Source of the DNA: a virus
Strand: one strand, 5' to 3'
Length of the DNA stretch: 40,364 nt
IMG/VR virus record: IMGVR_UViG_3300049727_000008
Coordinates: 1-40,364 of that record
Below are positions 6,566 to 15,334 of this stretch, one piece after another (within the stretch, counting starts at the first letter, position 1; each line of letters begins with the position of its first letter). The translations under genes were made by a program, and so were the position numbers. Below the pieces are notes generated by a model. That model had not been told where the DNA came from, ran no database searches, and saw only the letters and a program-made list of their open reading frames with translations.

Positions 6566-8659
6566 ATGGGTATCGCGCCTTCTCCGTCTAAACCAAGCGG
6601 AGCTCTGAAAACCAATAATGATGTTGAGCGTGCTATGCTCGCAAAACTGCAAGATAGTACGTTGACGAAGGATGATGCGGAGTCACTTGGTCTCACGCCA
6701 TTCACCGGGCCAGAAATGGCGTCAACATCGCTTAAAGTTCTACCAGCCCACAGAGCTGGTTTCGCCATTCCATACTTTGATTTAGACGGTAAAGAAACAG
6801 ACTTCTACCGTTACAGATATTTGGAATACGGTACAGAATCAGGATTTAGCGCACTGATCGCTGACCAGAAAAAGCAACTTCGTTACGCGCAGCCGCCAGA
6901 TACAGTGAATGAGTTGTACCTTCCTCCTCTTGTAGACTGGGCCGGCATCGCACTTGATCCGACTATTGGAATAGTAATAACTGAGGGCGAATTGAAAGCG
7001 GCCTGTGGATGCAAACACGGGATACCGACTATCGGCCTTGGTGGTGTCTGGTGCTTCAAGGCAGTCAAGCATAATATGCCGATTCTGCCCATGTTTGCTG
7101 AGTTCAAGTGGACTGGCCGCAGAGTGCTGATATGCTACGACAGCGACGCTGTAACAAATCCACTCGTGATTCAAGCAGAAAACGCGCTGGCCAGCACGCT
7201 ACTTGAACTTGGGGCACAGGTGTTCATCGCCCGACTTGATCCTTTGAAAAATGGAAAGAAATGCGGGCTTGATGATTTGGTATTCGCACAAGGAAGAGAA
7301 GCTCTTGTTGAAAAATTAAAAGAGGCTGTTGAGTGGGACGCCAGTCGTGAACTGTTCAAGCTGAATGAAGAAGTGGTGTACGTCAGCGACCCAGGACTAG
7401 TGCTGCGATTAGACACACGCCAAAGAATGAGCCCAAGGGCATTCATAGACCACATCTATGCTCCGCGCACATACATGAGCCAAGAAATCGGCGCTGGTGG
7501 CGCACAGAAATTTGTCTTACGAAGTGCTCCTAAAGAATGGATCAAATGGCCTATTCGCTCCTGCGTTGCCAGAGTAACGTATGCGCCGGGACAGCCACGA
7601 ATTACAGAAAATAACGAGTTCAATGCATGGAATGGTTGGGGCTGTCATCCAGAACCAGGAAATGTGAAACCGTGGCACGACTTAATGGACTACTTGTTTG
7701 ATGGTGCTGACAATGAGCATAAGCGGTGGTTTGAGCAGTGGCTGGCCTATCCAATTCAGCATCCTGGCGAAAAGCTCTATTCCGCTGTTGTCGTTTGGGG
7801 CGTTCAGCAAGGTACTGGTAAGACTTTGGTCGGGCACACAATGTTCCGTATCTATGGTGAAAACGGAACCGAAATTGGTGACCGTGATCTTTCATCCACG
7901 CACAATGAGTGGGCGGAAAATAAACAGTTCGTGGTTGGAGATGAAATTACAGGAGGCGATAAGAGGAATAGCGCCGACCGAATGAAGTCAATGATCACAC
8001 AGCGTCTATTGCGATTGAATCCAAAATACATCCCAAGCTATACGGTTCCTGACCGAATTAACTACTACTTCACCAGCAACCATCCAGATGCGTTCTTCCT
8101 TGAGGATACAGATCGTCGGTTCTTCATACACGAAGTAAGAAGTAAGCCGCGCGAAAATGGATTCTATCACAGCTATGTTCGGTGGCTGGACGAAGAAAGA
8201 GGCGCTCAACATCTGTTTGACTATTTCTTGAATCTTGACTTGGCTGGATTTGAGCCACAAGGCCACGCGCCAAGCACGGTCAGCAAAACTGAGATGATTG
8301 CAAATGGGAGATCAGACCTCGGGAGTTGGGTCGCCGGATTGCGCGAGTATCCTGATCAGCAGTTAGTCGTAGGAGGAGTTGCGCGTCCGTACAGTCTGTG
8401 GACAACTGAAGAGTTGAAACTTATGTACGATCCTGAGGAAAAGACTAAGGTAACTGCGAATGGACTGGCTCGTGAATTACGCCGAGCCGGGTTCAACAAG
8501 GTCAATTTCGGAATGGGCGTCTACACAGCTACGAAAGGACAACAGAGGCTGTGGGCGATACGTGATTTTGAAAAATTGAACAAGCTAGGAGGTCCTAAAC
8601 TTGGCGAGCTTTACGACAAAGAAAGACAAGCTAATCCAGCAAAGAAAAACAAGTTCTAA
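6566..8659 (+). CDS. TOPRIM primase fused to SF3-type helicase (DUF5906-like)
   Basis: This is probably the replicative primase-helicase. The N-terminal third has the TOPRIM core: I-T-E-G-E-L-K-A with Glu near residue 140 and an I-C-Y-D-S-D motif about 50 residues on. The C-terminal half is an ATPase with Walker A G-T-G-K-T (residues 416-420) and Walker B V-V-G-D-E (D459, E460), typical of phage/plasmid DUF5906-type helicases. The start at 6566 is chosen because CGGAG at 6555-6559 is six bases upstream; ATG 6560 touches that site. Length 697 aa fits such fusions. It begins the replication module and should act at the fork with the polymerase at 13394. Confidence 0.85.
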   Translation: MGIAPSPSKPSGALKTNNDVERAMLAKLQDSTLTKDDAESLGLTPFTGPEMASTSLKVLPAHRAGFAIPYFDLDGKETDFYRYRYLEYGTESGFSALIADQKKQLRYAQPPDTVNELYLPPLVDWAGIALDPTIGIVITEGELKAACGCKHGIPTIGLGGVWCFKAVKHNMPILPMFAEFKWTGRRVLICYDSDAVTNPLVIQAENALASTLLELGAQVFIARLDPLKNGKKCGLDDLVFAQGREALVEKLKEAVEWDASRELFKLNEEVVYVSDPGLVLRLDTRQRMSPRAFIDHIYAPRTYMSQEIGAGGAQKFVLRSAPKEWIKWPIRSCVARVTYAPGQPRITENNEFNAWNGWGCHPEPGNVKPWHDLMDYLFDGADNEHKRWFEQWLAYPIQHPGEKLYSAVVVWGVQQGTGKTLVGHTMFRIYGENGTEIGDRDLSSTHNEWAENKQFVVGDEITGGDKRNSADRMKSMITQRLLRLNPKYIPSYTVPDRINYYFTSNHPDAFFLEDTDRRFFIHEVRSKPRENGFYHSYVRWLDEERGAQHLFDYFLNLDLAGFEPQGHAPSTVSKTEMIANGRSDLGSWVAGLREYPDQQLVVGGVARPYSLWTTEELKLMYDPEEKTKVTANGLARELRRAGFNKVNFGMGVYTATKGQQRLWAIRDFEKLNKLGGPKLGELYDKERQANPAKKNKF

Positions 8660-8987
8660 GTTGCGGCATGCGACGCACTACTCAGTCCTAGGAGTTAGGC
8701 CAGGAAGTAGTGATGTAGAGATAAGGGAGCAGTATCTTGCGCTCGCGATTGAGTACCATCCGGATAAGCGCCCAAGAGATATCGAGTTCTTTAAAGATGT
8801 GACAAGAGCTTACGCTGTGCTAAAGAACAAAGAGCGCCGACACAGCTACGATCTAGCACTGAAACTGATGGGACATCAGTGTGGCGCGTGCGAAGGTACT
8901 GGTGAGACAAGATTGAGTCGTGGATTTCACGGAGTTGTTGTGAGTGATTGTAGCTACTGCGAAGGGACAGGACAAGATGAGGCATAA
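8601..8987 (+). CDS. J-domain (DnaJ-like) protein with half a zinc centre, 128 aa
   Basis: A J-domain is plain: H-Y-S-V-L-G-V at residues 26-32 and H-P-D-K at 53-56, followed by the F-F-K-D-V-T-R-A-Y-A-V-L helix. After it come two C-x2-C-x-G-x-G motifs (C-G-A-C-E-G-T-G and C-S-Y-C-E-G-T-G), half of the four found in DnaJ. Such a protein would stimulate host DnaK, perhaps to remodel replication complexes. The start is TTG 8601, eight bases after AGGAGG inside the primase gene; TTG 8661 is an alternative with a poor ribosome site. There is no substrate-binding C-terminal domain. Confidence 0.8.
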   Translation: MASFTTKKDKLIQQRKTSSKLRHATHYSVLGVRPGSSDVEIREQYLALAIEYHPDKRPRDIEFFKDVTRAYAVLKNKERRHSYDLALKLMGHQCGACEGTGETRLSRGFHGVVVSDCSYCEGTGQDEA

Positions 8988-9174
8988 TCCGCTTCAAGTG
9001 GCAGAAGGCTACGTTGCGCCCACAAGGAACCGCTACAAAGAAAAGAAGATAAAGAAGGCTATTCCAGGAAAGTTCAGCAAGATATGCCGACCAACAGATC
9101 AATCAAAACGGCCGAAGCATTGTCTGTGCTACATGCTGACATGTGACTGTGAGTGCCACAAGAGGAAGAAATGA
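8977..9174 (+). CDS. Small basic Cys-rich protein, 65 aa
   Basis: ATG 8977 overlaps the end of the J-domain gene by 11 bases. The product is very basic (RNRYKEKKIKKAIPGKFSK) and ends in a tight cluster C-L-C-Y-M-L-T-C-D-C-E-C-H, which looks like a metal-binding site. It may bind nucleic acid or work with the adjacent J protein. The stop overlaps the dCTP deaminase start as ATGA. The ribosome site is weak, so coupling to the upstream gene is likely. Confidence 0.55.
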   Translation: MRHNPLQVAEGYVAPTRNRYKEKKIKKAIPGKFSKICRPTDQSKRPKHCLCYMLTCDCECHKRKK

Positions 9175-9716
9175 TTCTAACTTACGACTACATAAAGTTG
9201 CTTATTCAAGAAGGCGTGATTGAGGGAGCAGATGAATCGCTCATTAACCAGTCAAGCATGGATGTGACACTAGGCGATCGGTTTATTCGTGAGAAGGAAA
9301 TTTATTGTGCTGAACCGTATGTGTGGTTGAACAAGCGCCAGCCGTTTTCAAGTATTGAGGTTGAATGCTCGCTTGGTGAAACTTTCTGTTTGGCTCCAGG
9401 AAATTTCGTTCTGGCGCACACACAGCAGATATTCAATCTGCCTGACTACATAAGCGCTGAGTACAAACTGAAGAGCAGTATGGCCAGAATTGGTTTGGAA
9501 CACTTGAACGCTGGATGGTGCGACCCCGGCTGGCATGGGAGTTCTTTGACGCTTGAACTTAAGAATATGCTCCAGAATCACACAATAGTTCTACAACCTG
9601 GAGACAGAATTGGACAGGTCGTGTTCTTCAAGCACGATAGAGTACGGCGTGATAAGAGCTACGCCACAGTCGGTCGCTATAACGGAGATAGGTATGCCAG
9701 CGGCATCAAGCTGTAG
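9171..9716 (+). CDS. dcd: dCTP deaminase / dUTPase family enzyme
   Basis: Trimeric dCTP deaminase fold motifs are present in order: I-N-Q-S-S-M-D-V-T-L-G (residues 26-36), P-G-N-F-V-L-A-H-T, K-S-S-M-A-R-I-G-L, D-P-G-W-H-G followed by L-T-L-E-L with the catalytic Glu, and Q-P-G-D-R-I-G-Q. Length (181 aa) fits. It converts dCTP to dUTP, or to dUMP if bifunctional. In this genome that would feed dUMP to the thymidylate synthase family enzyme at 21297. ATG 9171 overlaps the previous stop and follows AAGAGG; the longer GTG start at 9153 lacks a ribosome site. Confidence 0.85.
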   Translation: MILTYDYIKLLIQEGVIEGADESLINQSSMDVTLGDRFIREKEIYCAEPYVWLNKRQPFSSIEVECSLGETFCLAPGNFVLAHTQQIFNLPDYISAEYKLKSSMARIGLEHLNAGWCDPGWHGSSLTLELKNMLQNHTIVLQPGDRIGQVVFFKHDRVRRDKSYATVGRYNGDRYASGIKL

Positions 9717-9741
9717 TCTGCACTTCGCTGCTAAATTACGA

Positions 9742-9770
9742 TTGCAGTCAAACCTTTGCACTGGTACAAT
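9742..9770 (+). promoter_or_regulatory. Promoter-like element, extended -10 TACAAT
   Basis: TACAAT (9765-9770) preceded by TGG lies 17 bases after a weak -35 TTGCAG (9742-9747). Start near 9777 would leave only about 12 bases before ATG 9789. The arrangement resembles the elements at 5548 and 6235. Confidence 0.4.
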
Positions 9771-9788
9771 TGTATTAGGTAAACGGTA

Positions 9789-10211
9789 ATGGACAAAGCT
9801 AGGGCGTACTTCTTTAGTGGCGTGAAAAACCCGGCGGAGATCAGCGAAGTAGTGGTGTATCTTGCCGCTGGCAGAACACTCCAGCATGAACGTATAAGTC
9901 TTGCCATGCTGCCAGCTATTGTTCTGTTGGCAGCGGTTGGGATACACGAGTTCAATCAGCAAATCGTAGACGACTATTCTGGACTTCTCATCCGTTTACG
10001 CGATAGCGTGCGCGATCCCACTATTTGGCATGATCGCATGTGGCACCCGAATCTTAGCCTTGCCGCAACGATTGCTGACAAAGGTTCACGTGGTGCCTAC
10101 TTCTTGGACAGAGTTCCAGATATACGCTACGTCGCGGATGTGTACGAGAATCTTGTTGGAGCTGATATTGATGAACTGATTCCGAGTACTGTCAACGAGG
10201 TGAACGAGTGA
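9789..10211 (+). CDS. Protein of unknown function, 140 aa, before DNA ligase
   Basis: ATG 9789 lies 72 bases after dcd, behind a promoter-like element and a modest TAGGT. A helical, hydrophobic centre (LAMLPAIVLLAAVGIHEFNQ) could be a membrane segment or a buried helix. The C-terminal part is acidic. The stop overlaps the ligase GTG as GTGA, so the two are probably translated together. Not recognised. Confidence 0.55.
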   Translation: MDKARAYFFSGVKNPAEISEVVVYLAAGRTLQHERISLAMLPAIVLLAAVGIHEFNQQIVDDYSGLLIRLRDSVRDPTIWHDRMWHPNLSLAATIADKGSRGAYFLDRVPDIRYVADVYENLVGADIDELIPSTVNEVNE

Positions 10212-11128
10212 TTCTTACAAAGTCAATGCTAGCGAGTAAGACTACTGATAGCGAGTTGCAGAAACTTTGCTATCCTGTGCTGGCCAGCCCAAAGCTGGAT
10301 GGAATAAGGGCCAGTGTTCAAGGCGGACAGTTGCTGAGTCGTAATCTCAAATTGATTCCAAATGAGCACACACAACATCTGTACGGGAGCGTGCTGTTTG
10401 AAGGACTTGATGGCGAATTAATCTGCGGCAGTCCAACACACAAAGATGTATTTCGCAACACGAGCAGTGCTGTCATGAGCATGGATGGCACGCCGGACAT
10501 CAACTTCTATGTGTTTGACAAGTTTTACAAAGAAGGCATTGATAGGTTTGACCAAGTGCCTTTTGAACAGCGAATGCAAGCCATGACTGATGCGGTCAGC
10601 AGAAAACGTGGTTCGCTGATCGGCATGTTCGTAGTACCACAGAAGCTTATCAACAACTATGATGAACTTCTTGGGTTTGAGGCAGAGTGCTTGTCGCAAG
10701 GATTTGAGGGTGCTATGGTGCGAGATCCAAGAGCTCCGTATAAGAAAGGACGCAGCACTGTGCGGGAAGGCTACTTGCTGAAGGTTAAACGGTTTATGGA
10801 CAGTGAAGCCATTGTTGTCGGCATCGAGGAGCGATTCCACAACGCCAACGAAGCATGGCGTGAACCGACTGGCCGGCTCAAGCGTCGCGCCACTAAGGAT
10901 GGCCGTGAGCCAATGGGGACTATGGGCTCATTGTTTGTGCGCGACATGAAAACGAATATTGAGTTCAATGTCGGCAGTGGGTTTGACGACTCTGAGCGAA
11001 AGGATGTTTGGGAAAACCCACACGCGTTCTTGAATCGTGTACTGACGTATCGGTATTTCCCAACTGGAAGTAAGGATAGACCAAGGTTCCCAGTGTTTGT
11101 GGGATGGAGGGCGGTGGTAGATCTATGA
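10208..11128 (+). CDS. ATP-dependent DNA ligase
   Basis: The nucleotidyltransferase motifs are all visible: motif I S-P-K-L-D-G-I-R with adenylated Lys29, motif III D-G-E-L near residue 70, motif IIIa F-Y-V-F-D, motif IV E-G-A-M-V-R, and motif V L-L-K-V-K-R. An OB-fold-like C-terminal domain follows. At 306 residues it is of the compact T7/Chlorella type. It seals nicks in phage DNA during lagging-strand synthesis and repair. The GTG start at 10208 overlaps the previous stop as GTGA. Confidence 0.92.
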   Translation: MILTKSMLASKTTDSELQKLCYPVLASPKLDGIRASVQGGQLLSRNLKLIPNEHTQHLYGSVLFEGLDGELICGSPTHKDVFRNTSSAVMSMDGTPDINFYVFDKFYKEGIDRFDQVPFEQRMQAMTDAVSRKRGSLIGMFVVPQKLINNYDELLGFEAECLSQGFEGAMVRDPRAPYKKGRSTVREGYLLKVKRFMDSEAIVVGIEERFHNANEAWREPTGRLKRRATKDGREPMGTMGSLFVRDMKTNIEFNVGSGFDDSERKDVWENPHAFLNRVLTYRYFPTGSKDRPRFPVFVGWRAVVDL

Positions 11129-11370
11129 GGACAATAACTGACAGCGAGTACCACGTCGGCGAGTCCTTTGTAGTCGTTGGAGGTCGTGTGAGCAAGGTTA
11201 AGGTTTACGAACCGAGTGCTGAAACGAAGATGATGGATCGCAGCAACTGTCAGGGCCATGTAGCGCCAGTGATTGTGCAGCGTGTATCAGTGTGCGAAGA
11301 AAAGGAAGGTAAGAAATACTACTCCACTGGGATTTTACAGAATCATTGTGGACGGCATCCGGAGCGCTAG
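11125..11370 (+). CDS. Small protein, 81 aa, unknown function
   Basis: ATG 11125 overlaps the ligase stop as ATGA. The N-terminal half is beta-rich (GESFVVVGGRVSKVKVYEP); the second half has scattered Cys/His (N-C-Q-G-H, V-C-E-E-K, H-C-G-R-H) that may bind a metal. The next gene starts on the next base after its stop. No family recognised. Confidence 0.55.
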   Translation: MRTITDSEYHVGESFVVVGGRVSKVKVYEPSAETKMMDRSNCQGHVAPVIVQRVSVCEEKEGKKYYSTGILQNHCGRHPER

Positions 11371-11577
11371 ATGAAAGAATATGTTCATCCTGAGAAGCGG
11401 CCAATCTCTGTAACTGATCTGGCCATAGCGGTCAAGCACGGTCATTCGCTGGCGGTGCCTGATCATTGCAACCCGAATACGTTCTGCACAGAATGCGGCG
11501 CGTATCGCAAGCCACTGCCGAAAACTGGAATGGCCGAGGCATTCAAGAAACTCTTGGAGGTGAAGTATGGCAACTGA
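11371..11577 (+). CDS. Small zinc-binding protein, 68 aa
   Basis: ATG 11371 follows the preceding TAG directly. The protein carries H-C-N-P-N-T-F-C-T-E-C-G, a compact Cys cluster, in its middle, then a basic helix (MAEAFKKLLEVKYGN). It overlaps the next start by 11 bases, and its 3' end contains the GGAGG used by that gene. Probably a small zinc-knuckle factor; function unknown. Confidence 0.55.
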   Translation: MKEYVHPEKRPISVTDLAIAVKHGHSLAVPDHCNPNTFCTECGAYRKPLPKTGMAEAFKKLLEVKYGN

Positions 11578-11974
11578 AGCAGTGGCTCCTCAATCAAAGT
11601 ACGAACTTCCAGACAGTGATGCGAAGAAGGCTGACCTTCTGTACAAGACACGCGAAAAGCGCCTCAAGATACAGAAGCAGGTTGATGAACTGCAAGGTCT
11701 GGAAAGTGCGCTCAAAGAGTACTTCATCAACTCCTTGCCGAAGGACACCAGCGGTGTCGCCGGTCGCGTGGCGCGCGTGCAGACCACGCCAAAGGCCATT
11801 CCTCGTGTTGAGGACTGGGACAAGTTCTACGCCTACGTTCGTAGCAAGAAGCGCTTTGATCTGTTGCAGCGTAGGCTGTCAGAAGCAGCCGTCAAGGAAA
11901 TCTGGGAGAATGGAAAGACCGTTCCTGGAGTTGCAAAGTTCACAACCGTCAGCGTAAGCTGCACGAAACTGTGA
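11567..11974 (+). CDS. Helical protein of the replication module, 135 aa
   Basis: ATG 11567 follows CTTGGAGG at good spacing. Residues 20-55 form a long charged helix (KKADLLYKTREKRLKIQKQVDELQ split here by description), likely a coiled coil. A beta-rich segment (GRVARVQTTPKAIPRV) and further helices follow. Its place two genes before the candidate ssDNA-binding protein suggests an accessory replication or recombination role. It overlaps the following gene by one base (TGATG). Not recognised as a named family. Confidence 0.6.
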   Translation: MATEAVAPQSKYELPDSDAKKADLLYKTREKRLKIQKQVDELQGLESALKEYFINSLPKDTSGVAGRVARVQTTPKAIPRVEDWDKFYAYVRSKKRFDLLQRRLSEAAVKEIWENGKTVPGVAKFTTVSVSCTKL

Positions 11975-12108
11975 TGGACGACCCCATTCTCGCAGCGATC
12001 TACGAAGGCGTGTGCAATTGTGACAACGACTGTCAACCCGTATGCCCGCTTCATGGGCAGAATTACAAGACATTGCTGGCAGAAGAAATTCTGCCGGCTC
12101 TGTACTAG
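11974..12108 (+). CDS. Cys-rich mini-protein, 44 aa
   Basis: ATG 11974 overlaps the previous TGA and the frame ends at TAG 12106-12108. The product contains C-N-C-D-N-D-C and C-P-L-H within residues 14-27, a likely zinc site, then an acidic helix (LLAEEILPAL). No ribosome binding site is obvious, so translation is probably by coupling. The stop region carries the TAGGAG used by the following TTG-start gene. Function unknown. Confidence 0.5.
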   Translation: MDDPILAAIYEGVCNCDNDCQPVCPLHGQNYKTLLAEEILPALY

Positions 12109-12119
12109 GAGCTAAGACC

Positions 12120-12866
12120 TTGGCTACTAAGAAAGCAGAAACGACAGCAGTGGCAAACTGGGATCAGGATCTTGCTGATCTGGCAAAAGCAGCGACAAGC
12201 GTTGAGTCAAACGTAGGCACCAGCAATTTCATTCGCATGGCCGGCGGAGTTCTGACTTACCAGAACGCAGAAATTCCTGGTAACAAGCTCAATTGCGTTA
12301 TCCTGAACCATGTGATGGAGAACGCAATGTACGACGGGCCGTACGATTCAGAAAACCCGCAGCCTCCGGTGTGCTTCGCGTTTGGAGTTGACGAAGACGA
12401 CATGGCGCCCCACGAGAACAGCAGTCAGCCGCAGAATGCGAAGTGCAAGGGCTGTCCCAAGAATGAGTTCGGCAGCGCCGACACTGGCCGTGGCAAGGCG
12501 TGTAAGAATGTGAGGCGCTTGCAGCTGATCAGCGAAAGTGACCTGGAAGATGTGCCGAATGCTGAACTGGCGTATGTGAAGTTACCTGTCACCAGTGTCA
12601 AGGCATGGGCCGGGTACGTCCGCCAACTTGCGGAGGTCTATACTGCTCCGCCGCTGGCGTTCGTCACAACGATCGGAACTGTGCGCGATGCCAAGACACA
12701 ATTCAAGGTCACGTTCACGATGAAAGAGAAAGTGGACAAGGCGAAGATTGGCGCATTGCTTGAGCTGCGAAAAACAAAGGAGACCGAGCTGTACACTCCT
12801 TACAGCAAGCAGGAAGACAAGCCCGAGGCACCTGCTAAGGGCAAACTCGGTAACCGGATTTTTTAG
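12120..12866 (+). CDS. Candidate ssDNA-binding-type protein with zinc motif, 248 aa
   Basis: TTG 12120 is chosen because TAGGAG (12106-12111) lies eight to nine bases upstream; the longer frame overlaps the mini-protein without a ribosome site. The middle has a Cys set (C-K-G-C-P-K-N-E-F-G-S ... G-K-A-C-K-N) like the zinc motif of several phage ssDNA-binding proteins. Beta-rich stretches flank it, and the C-terminus is Lys/Glu/Pro-rich ending in NRIF. Its position between ligase and polymerase fits an SSB role. This is inference from layout and motif only. Confidence 0.5.
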   Translation: MATKKAETTAVANWDQDLADLAKAATSVESNVGTSNFIRMAGGVLTYQNAEIPGNKLNCVILNHVMENAMYDGPYDSENPQPPVCFAFGVDEDDMAPHENSSQPQNAKCKGCPKNEFGSADTGRGKACKNVRRLQLISESDLEDVPNAELAYVKLPVTSVKAWAGYVRQLAEVYTAPPLAFVTTIGTVRDAKTQFKVTFTMKEKVDKAKIGALLELRKTKETELYTPYSKQEDKPEAPAKGKLGNRIF

Positions 12867-12881
12867 AGCCATAAACAAGAC

Positions 12882-12912
12882 GGCCAGCGAGCGTTTTAAG
12901 CGCTCGCTGGCC
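12882..12912. terminator. Perfect 12-bp hairpin, terminator-like
   Basis: GGCCAGCGAGCG (12882-12893) pairs perfectly with CGCTCGCTGGCC (12901-12912) around the loop TTTTAAG. It lies 16 bases after the stop of the preceding gene. No T run follows on either strand, so it may attenuate transcription, protect mRNA ends or serve as a processing site rather than act as a full terminator. Confidence 0.6.
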
Positions 12913-12962
12913 TGCTGGTAATGGTGCGGCACGGCGCATTTTGCGCGTTGAAAGTAGGAATT

Positions 12963-13232
12963 ATGGCAGAAGAGACTGTGTATGAGTGGAAAGCATTAGC
13001 TGGTAAACTGAAGGATGCCAGTGAGTCTGAACTTGAATTGATGCTCAGTTCAGAGAAGCTAGGAAAGGCGCGTGTTTCGTTCCTTCTGCGTATCTATGCA
13101 CGCTACGCGATTGTTCGCGGGCGTCGTGAGCGCGGCGAGCTTCTTGCACAAGTGAGCGATCTGCCTTTGAAGGAAGAACAGCAAACTAGCGCCAAGAAGA
13201 AGGAGAAGCCAAATGGCCGGAAGGTTCGCTGA
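12963..13232 (+). CDS. Small charged protein before DNA polymerase, 89 aa
   Basis: ATG 12963 follows TAGGA; the longer in-frame GTG at 12921 would overlap the hairpin region and has no ribosome site. The N-terminal part is helical and acidic, then basic (RYAIVRGRRERGE), and the C-terminus is Lys-rich (SAKKKEKPNGRKVR). It may contact DNA. It overlaps the next gene by 20 bases. No family recognised. Confidence 0.55.
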   Translation: MAEETVYEWKALAGKLKDASESELELMLSSEKLGKARVSFLLRIYARYAIVRGRRERGELLAQVSDLPLKEEQQTSAKKKEKPNGRKVR

Positions 13233-13428
13233 GGCAACAATCAGTGAGTGCCTGGAATACCTTGAAAGAGTTCACAGTCCCGAGTCTTTAACAGCAACTC
13301 AAGTTGTTAGAAGGCTACGAGAGTTGACACAAGGTTCACAAGCGCAGCAAACGATGAAGACTGACTACGCCAACGGAGACTGGGAGGATCAGCATGGACA
13401 CAAAGGCTCCAGCAGTAACGGTAATTGA
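13213..13428 (+). CDS. Small helical protein, 71 aa
   Basis: ATG 13213 follows AAGGAG. The first 45 residues look helical with a possible helix-turn-helix (SECLEYLERVHSPES, then LTATQVVRRLRELTQ). The remainder is polar and flexible, rich in Gly, Ser and Asn. It overlaps the polymerase start by 35 bases. It could be a small accessory factor of replication, but the sequence does not prove it. Confidence 0.5.
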   Translation: MAGRFAEATISECLEYLERVHSPESLTATQVVRRLRELTQGSQAQQTMKTDYANGDWEDQHGHKGSSSNGN

Positions 13429-15334
13429 TTTTGAAACTGATGGTATAGAGCCAAGGCCAGACTATCCGCCACGGCCAGCCGGGTTCGCTATTCGCAAACC
13501 TGGAATGAAGAAATCAAGGTACTACGCTTTCGGTCATCCAACTGAGAACAACTGCTCAAAGGAGGAAGCTGAGCGCGTACTGGCCGATGCATGGACTGGC
13601 AAGTATCCGTTACTGTTTCAAAATGCGAAGTTTGACTACGATGTTTCGCTTGTCCACATGGGCATGAAACCGTTGCCGTGGAACCGTATGCACGATACAC
13701 TGTATCAGTTGTTTCTGCATAATCCACATGCGAAGAGTTTCAGCCTGAAACCAGCGGCAACAGAATTGCTGAATATGCCACCGGAAGAGCGAGATGTTAT
13801 GAACGAATGGATTGTACGCAACGTGCCAGAGTCTACTGAAAAGACGGCCGGAGCGTACATTGCCCGAGCACCGGGTAAGCTCGTTGGCGAGTACGCCAAT
13901 GGTGATGTTGAGCGCACTCTGCTCTTGCATCAAATGCTGTATCCAAAGATTGTTAAGCGCGGTATGCTTCCGGCTTATAACCGTGAATGCGAGCTAATGC
14001 CCATCCTGCTTGAGAACGAAACGCAGGGTATCAATGTTGATGTTGAGCAGCTTTCCTACGATGTGGCGCTGTACAAAGAAGTCCTGGAGTTCTGTGATAG
14101 CTGGCTTCGTAAGCGGTTGAATGCATCGAACCTCAACATTGATGGCGACAAGGAATTTGCTGATGCGCTTGAGCGCTGTGGAGTTGTAACAGAGTTCAAT
14201 TACACGAAGCCGACCAAGAATTTCCCGAATGGCCAGCGAAGCGTGAGCAAGAAGAACCTTACGCTTGATATGTTCAATGACAAACAGATCGCCAGCGTGT
14301 ACGGATACCGTAATCGCCTAGCGACCTGTCTGCGTATGTTCATGGAAAGCTGGCTCAACACTGCTGTGAAGACTGGTGGGCTCATCCACACAAGCTGGAA
14401 TCAGGTGCGCCAGTCGCACGGTACTGATGCAAGAAACTTTGCTGGAGCCAGAACTGGCCGTTTGTCAAGCAGCCCAAATTTCCAGAATATACCGAAGGGA
14501 TTTGAGGATAGGGGAGATGGATGGGAACATCCTGCGTTTCTTGCCAAGCAGAAAATTACGTTCAAGAGCAACGGCAAGACTACGACTGTTCTATTTCCAC
14601 AACTTCCGCTTATGCGAAAGTACCTATTACCAGACAATGAAGACCACGTTTGGGGGCACAGGGATTACAGCCAGCAGGAGTTAAGAATTCTGGCTCATTT
14701 TGAGGATGGTGAACTGCTGGCCGCATATCTGGCAAATCCAAAGCTTGATGTCCACAGTATCGTCCATGATGGCATCAAGCAGTACACGGATCAAGATTTT
14801 ATTCGTGGTAAGGTGAAGCAGTTCGTGTTCCAGCGCCTATACGGAGGCGGAGTACCGGCCCTCACCAGTGCGTTGGGATGTGATGTGGCGACTATCCGCC
14901 GTGTGCTGTCCGCTATGGATAGAGCGTTGCCCGGTTATCACGCACTGGAAAAAGCCGTGCGGAGTGCTGGCCGTCAAGGAGACTGCATCTGCACACAGGG
15001 AGGCCGAGAGTATTACAGCGAGCCAGCCAGCTTCAGTAAGAAGCATGGCAGAATGATGACCTACGAATATAAGCTACTCAACTACCTTATTCAAGGTAGC
15101 GCGGCAGACTGTACGAAACAAGCGCTGATCAACTACCACAATCACCCAAAGCGCCGCAGTCGGTTCCTTGTGACGGTGCATGACGAAATCAATTGCTCAA
15201 TGCCGCGCAAGGCACTTAAAGAGGAAATGGCGATACTCAATGAGTGCATGATGGATGTGAAGTTTGATCTACCAATGTTGAGCGAAGGCAAGGTAGGCGA
15301 AAATTGGGGAAGTCTCACCAAACTGGAGGAGTAA
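13394..15334 (+). CDS. Family A DNA polymerase with 3'-5' exonuclease
   Basis: Exonuclease motifs: Exo I V-I-D-F-E-T (D12, E14), Exo II N77-A-K-F-D81, Exo III Y167-x3-D171. Polymerase motifs: A D424-Y-S-Q-Q-E-L-R, B R471-x3-K475-x3-F479-x3-Y483-G, C V-H596-D597-E598. All catalytic residues are present, so it should be a proofreading replicative polymerase. At 646 aa it lacks the 5'-3' exonuclease domain, as in T7-type phage enzymes. Phe at motif B position 479 (E. coli F762 equivalent) predicts discrimination against dideoxynucleotides. ATG 13394 follows GGGAGG. If the DNA is hypermodified, this enzyme must accept 5-hydroxymethyluracil. Confidence 0.95.
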   Translation: MDTKAPAVTVIDFETDGIEPRPDYPPRPAGFAIRKPGMKKSRYYAFGHPTENNCSKEEAERVLADAWTGKYPLLFQNAKFDYDVSLVHMGMKPLPWNRMHDTLYQLFLHNPHAKSFSLKPAATELLNMPPEERDVMNEWIVRNVPESTEKTAGAYIARAPGKLVGEYANGDVERTLLLHQMLYPKIVKRGMLPAYNRECELMPILLENETQGINVDVEQLSYDVALYKEVLEFCDSWLRKRLNASNLNIDGDKEFADALERCGVVTEFNYTKPTKNFPNGQRSVSKKNLTLDMFNDKQIASVYGYRNRLATCLRMFMESWLNTAVKTGGLIHTSWNQVRQSHGTDARNFAGARTGRLSSSPNFQNIPKGFEDRGDGWEHPAFLAKQKITFKSNGKTTTVLFPQLPLMRKYLLPDNEDHVWGHRDYSQQELRILAHFEDGELLAAYLANPKLDVHSIVHDGIKQYTDQDFIRGKVKQFVFQRLYGGGVPALTSALGCDVATIRRVLSAMDRALPGYHALEKAVRSAGRQGDCICTQGGREYYSEPASFSKKHGRMMTYEYKLLNYLIQGSAADCTKQALINYHNHPKRRSRFLVTVHDEINCSMPRKALKEEMAILNECMMDVKFDLPMLSEGKVGENWGSLTKLEE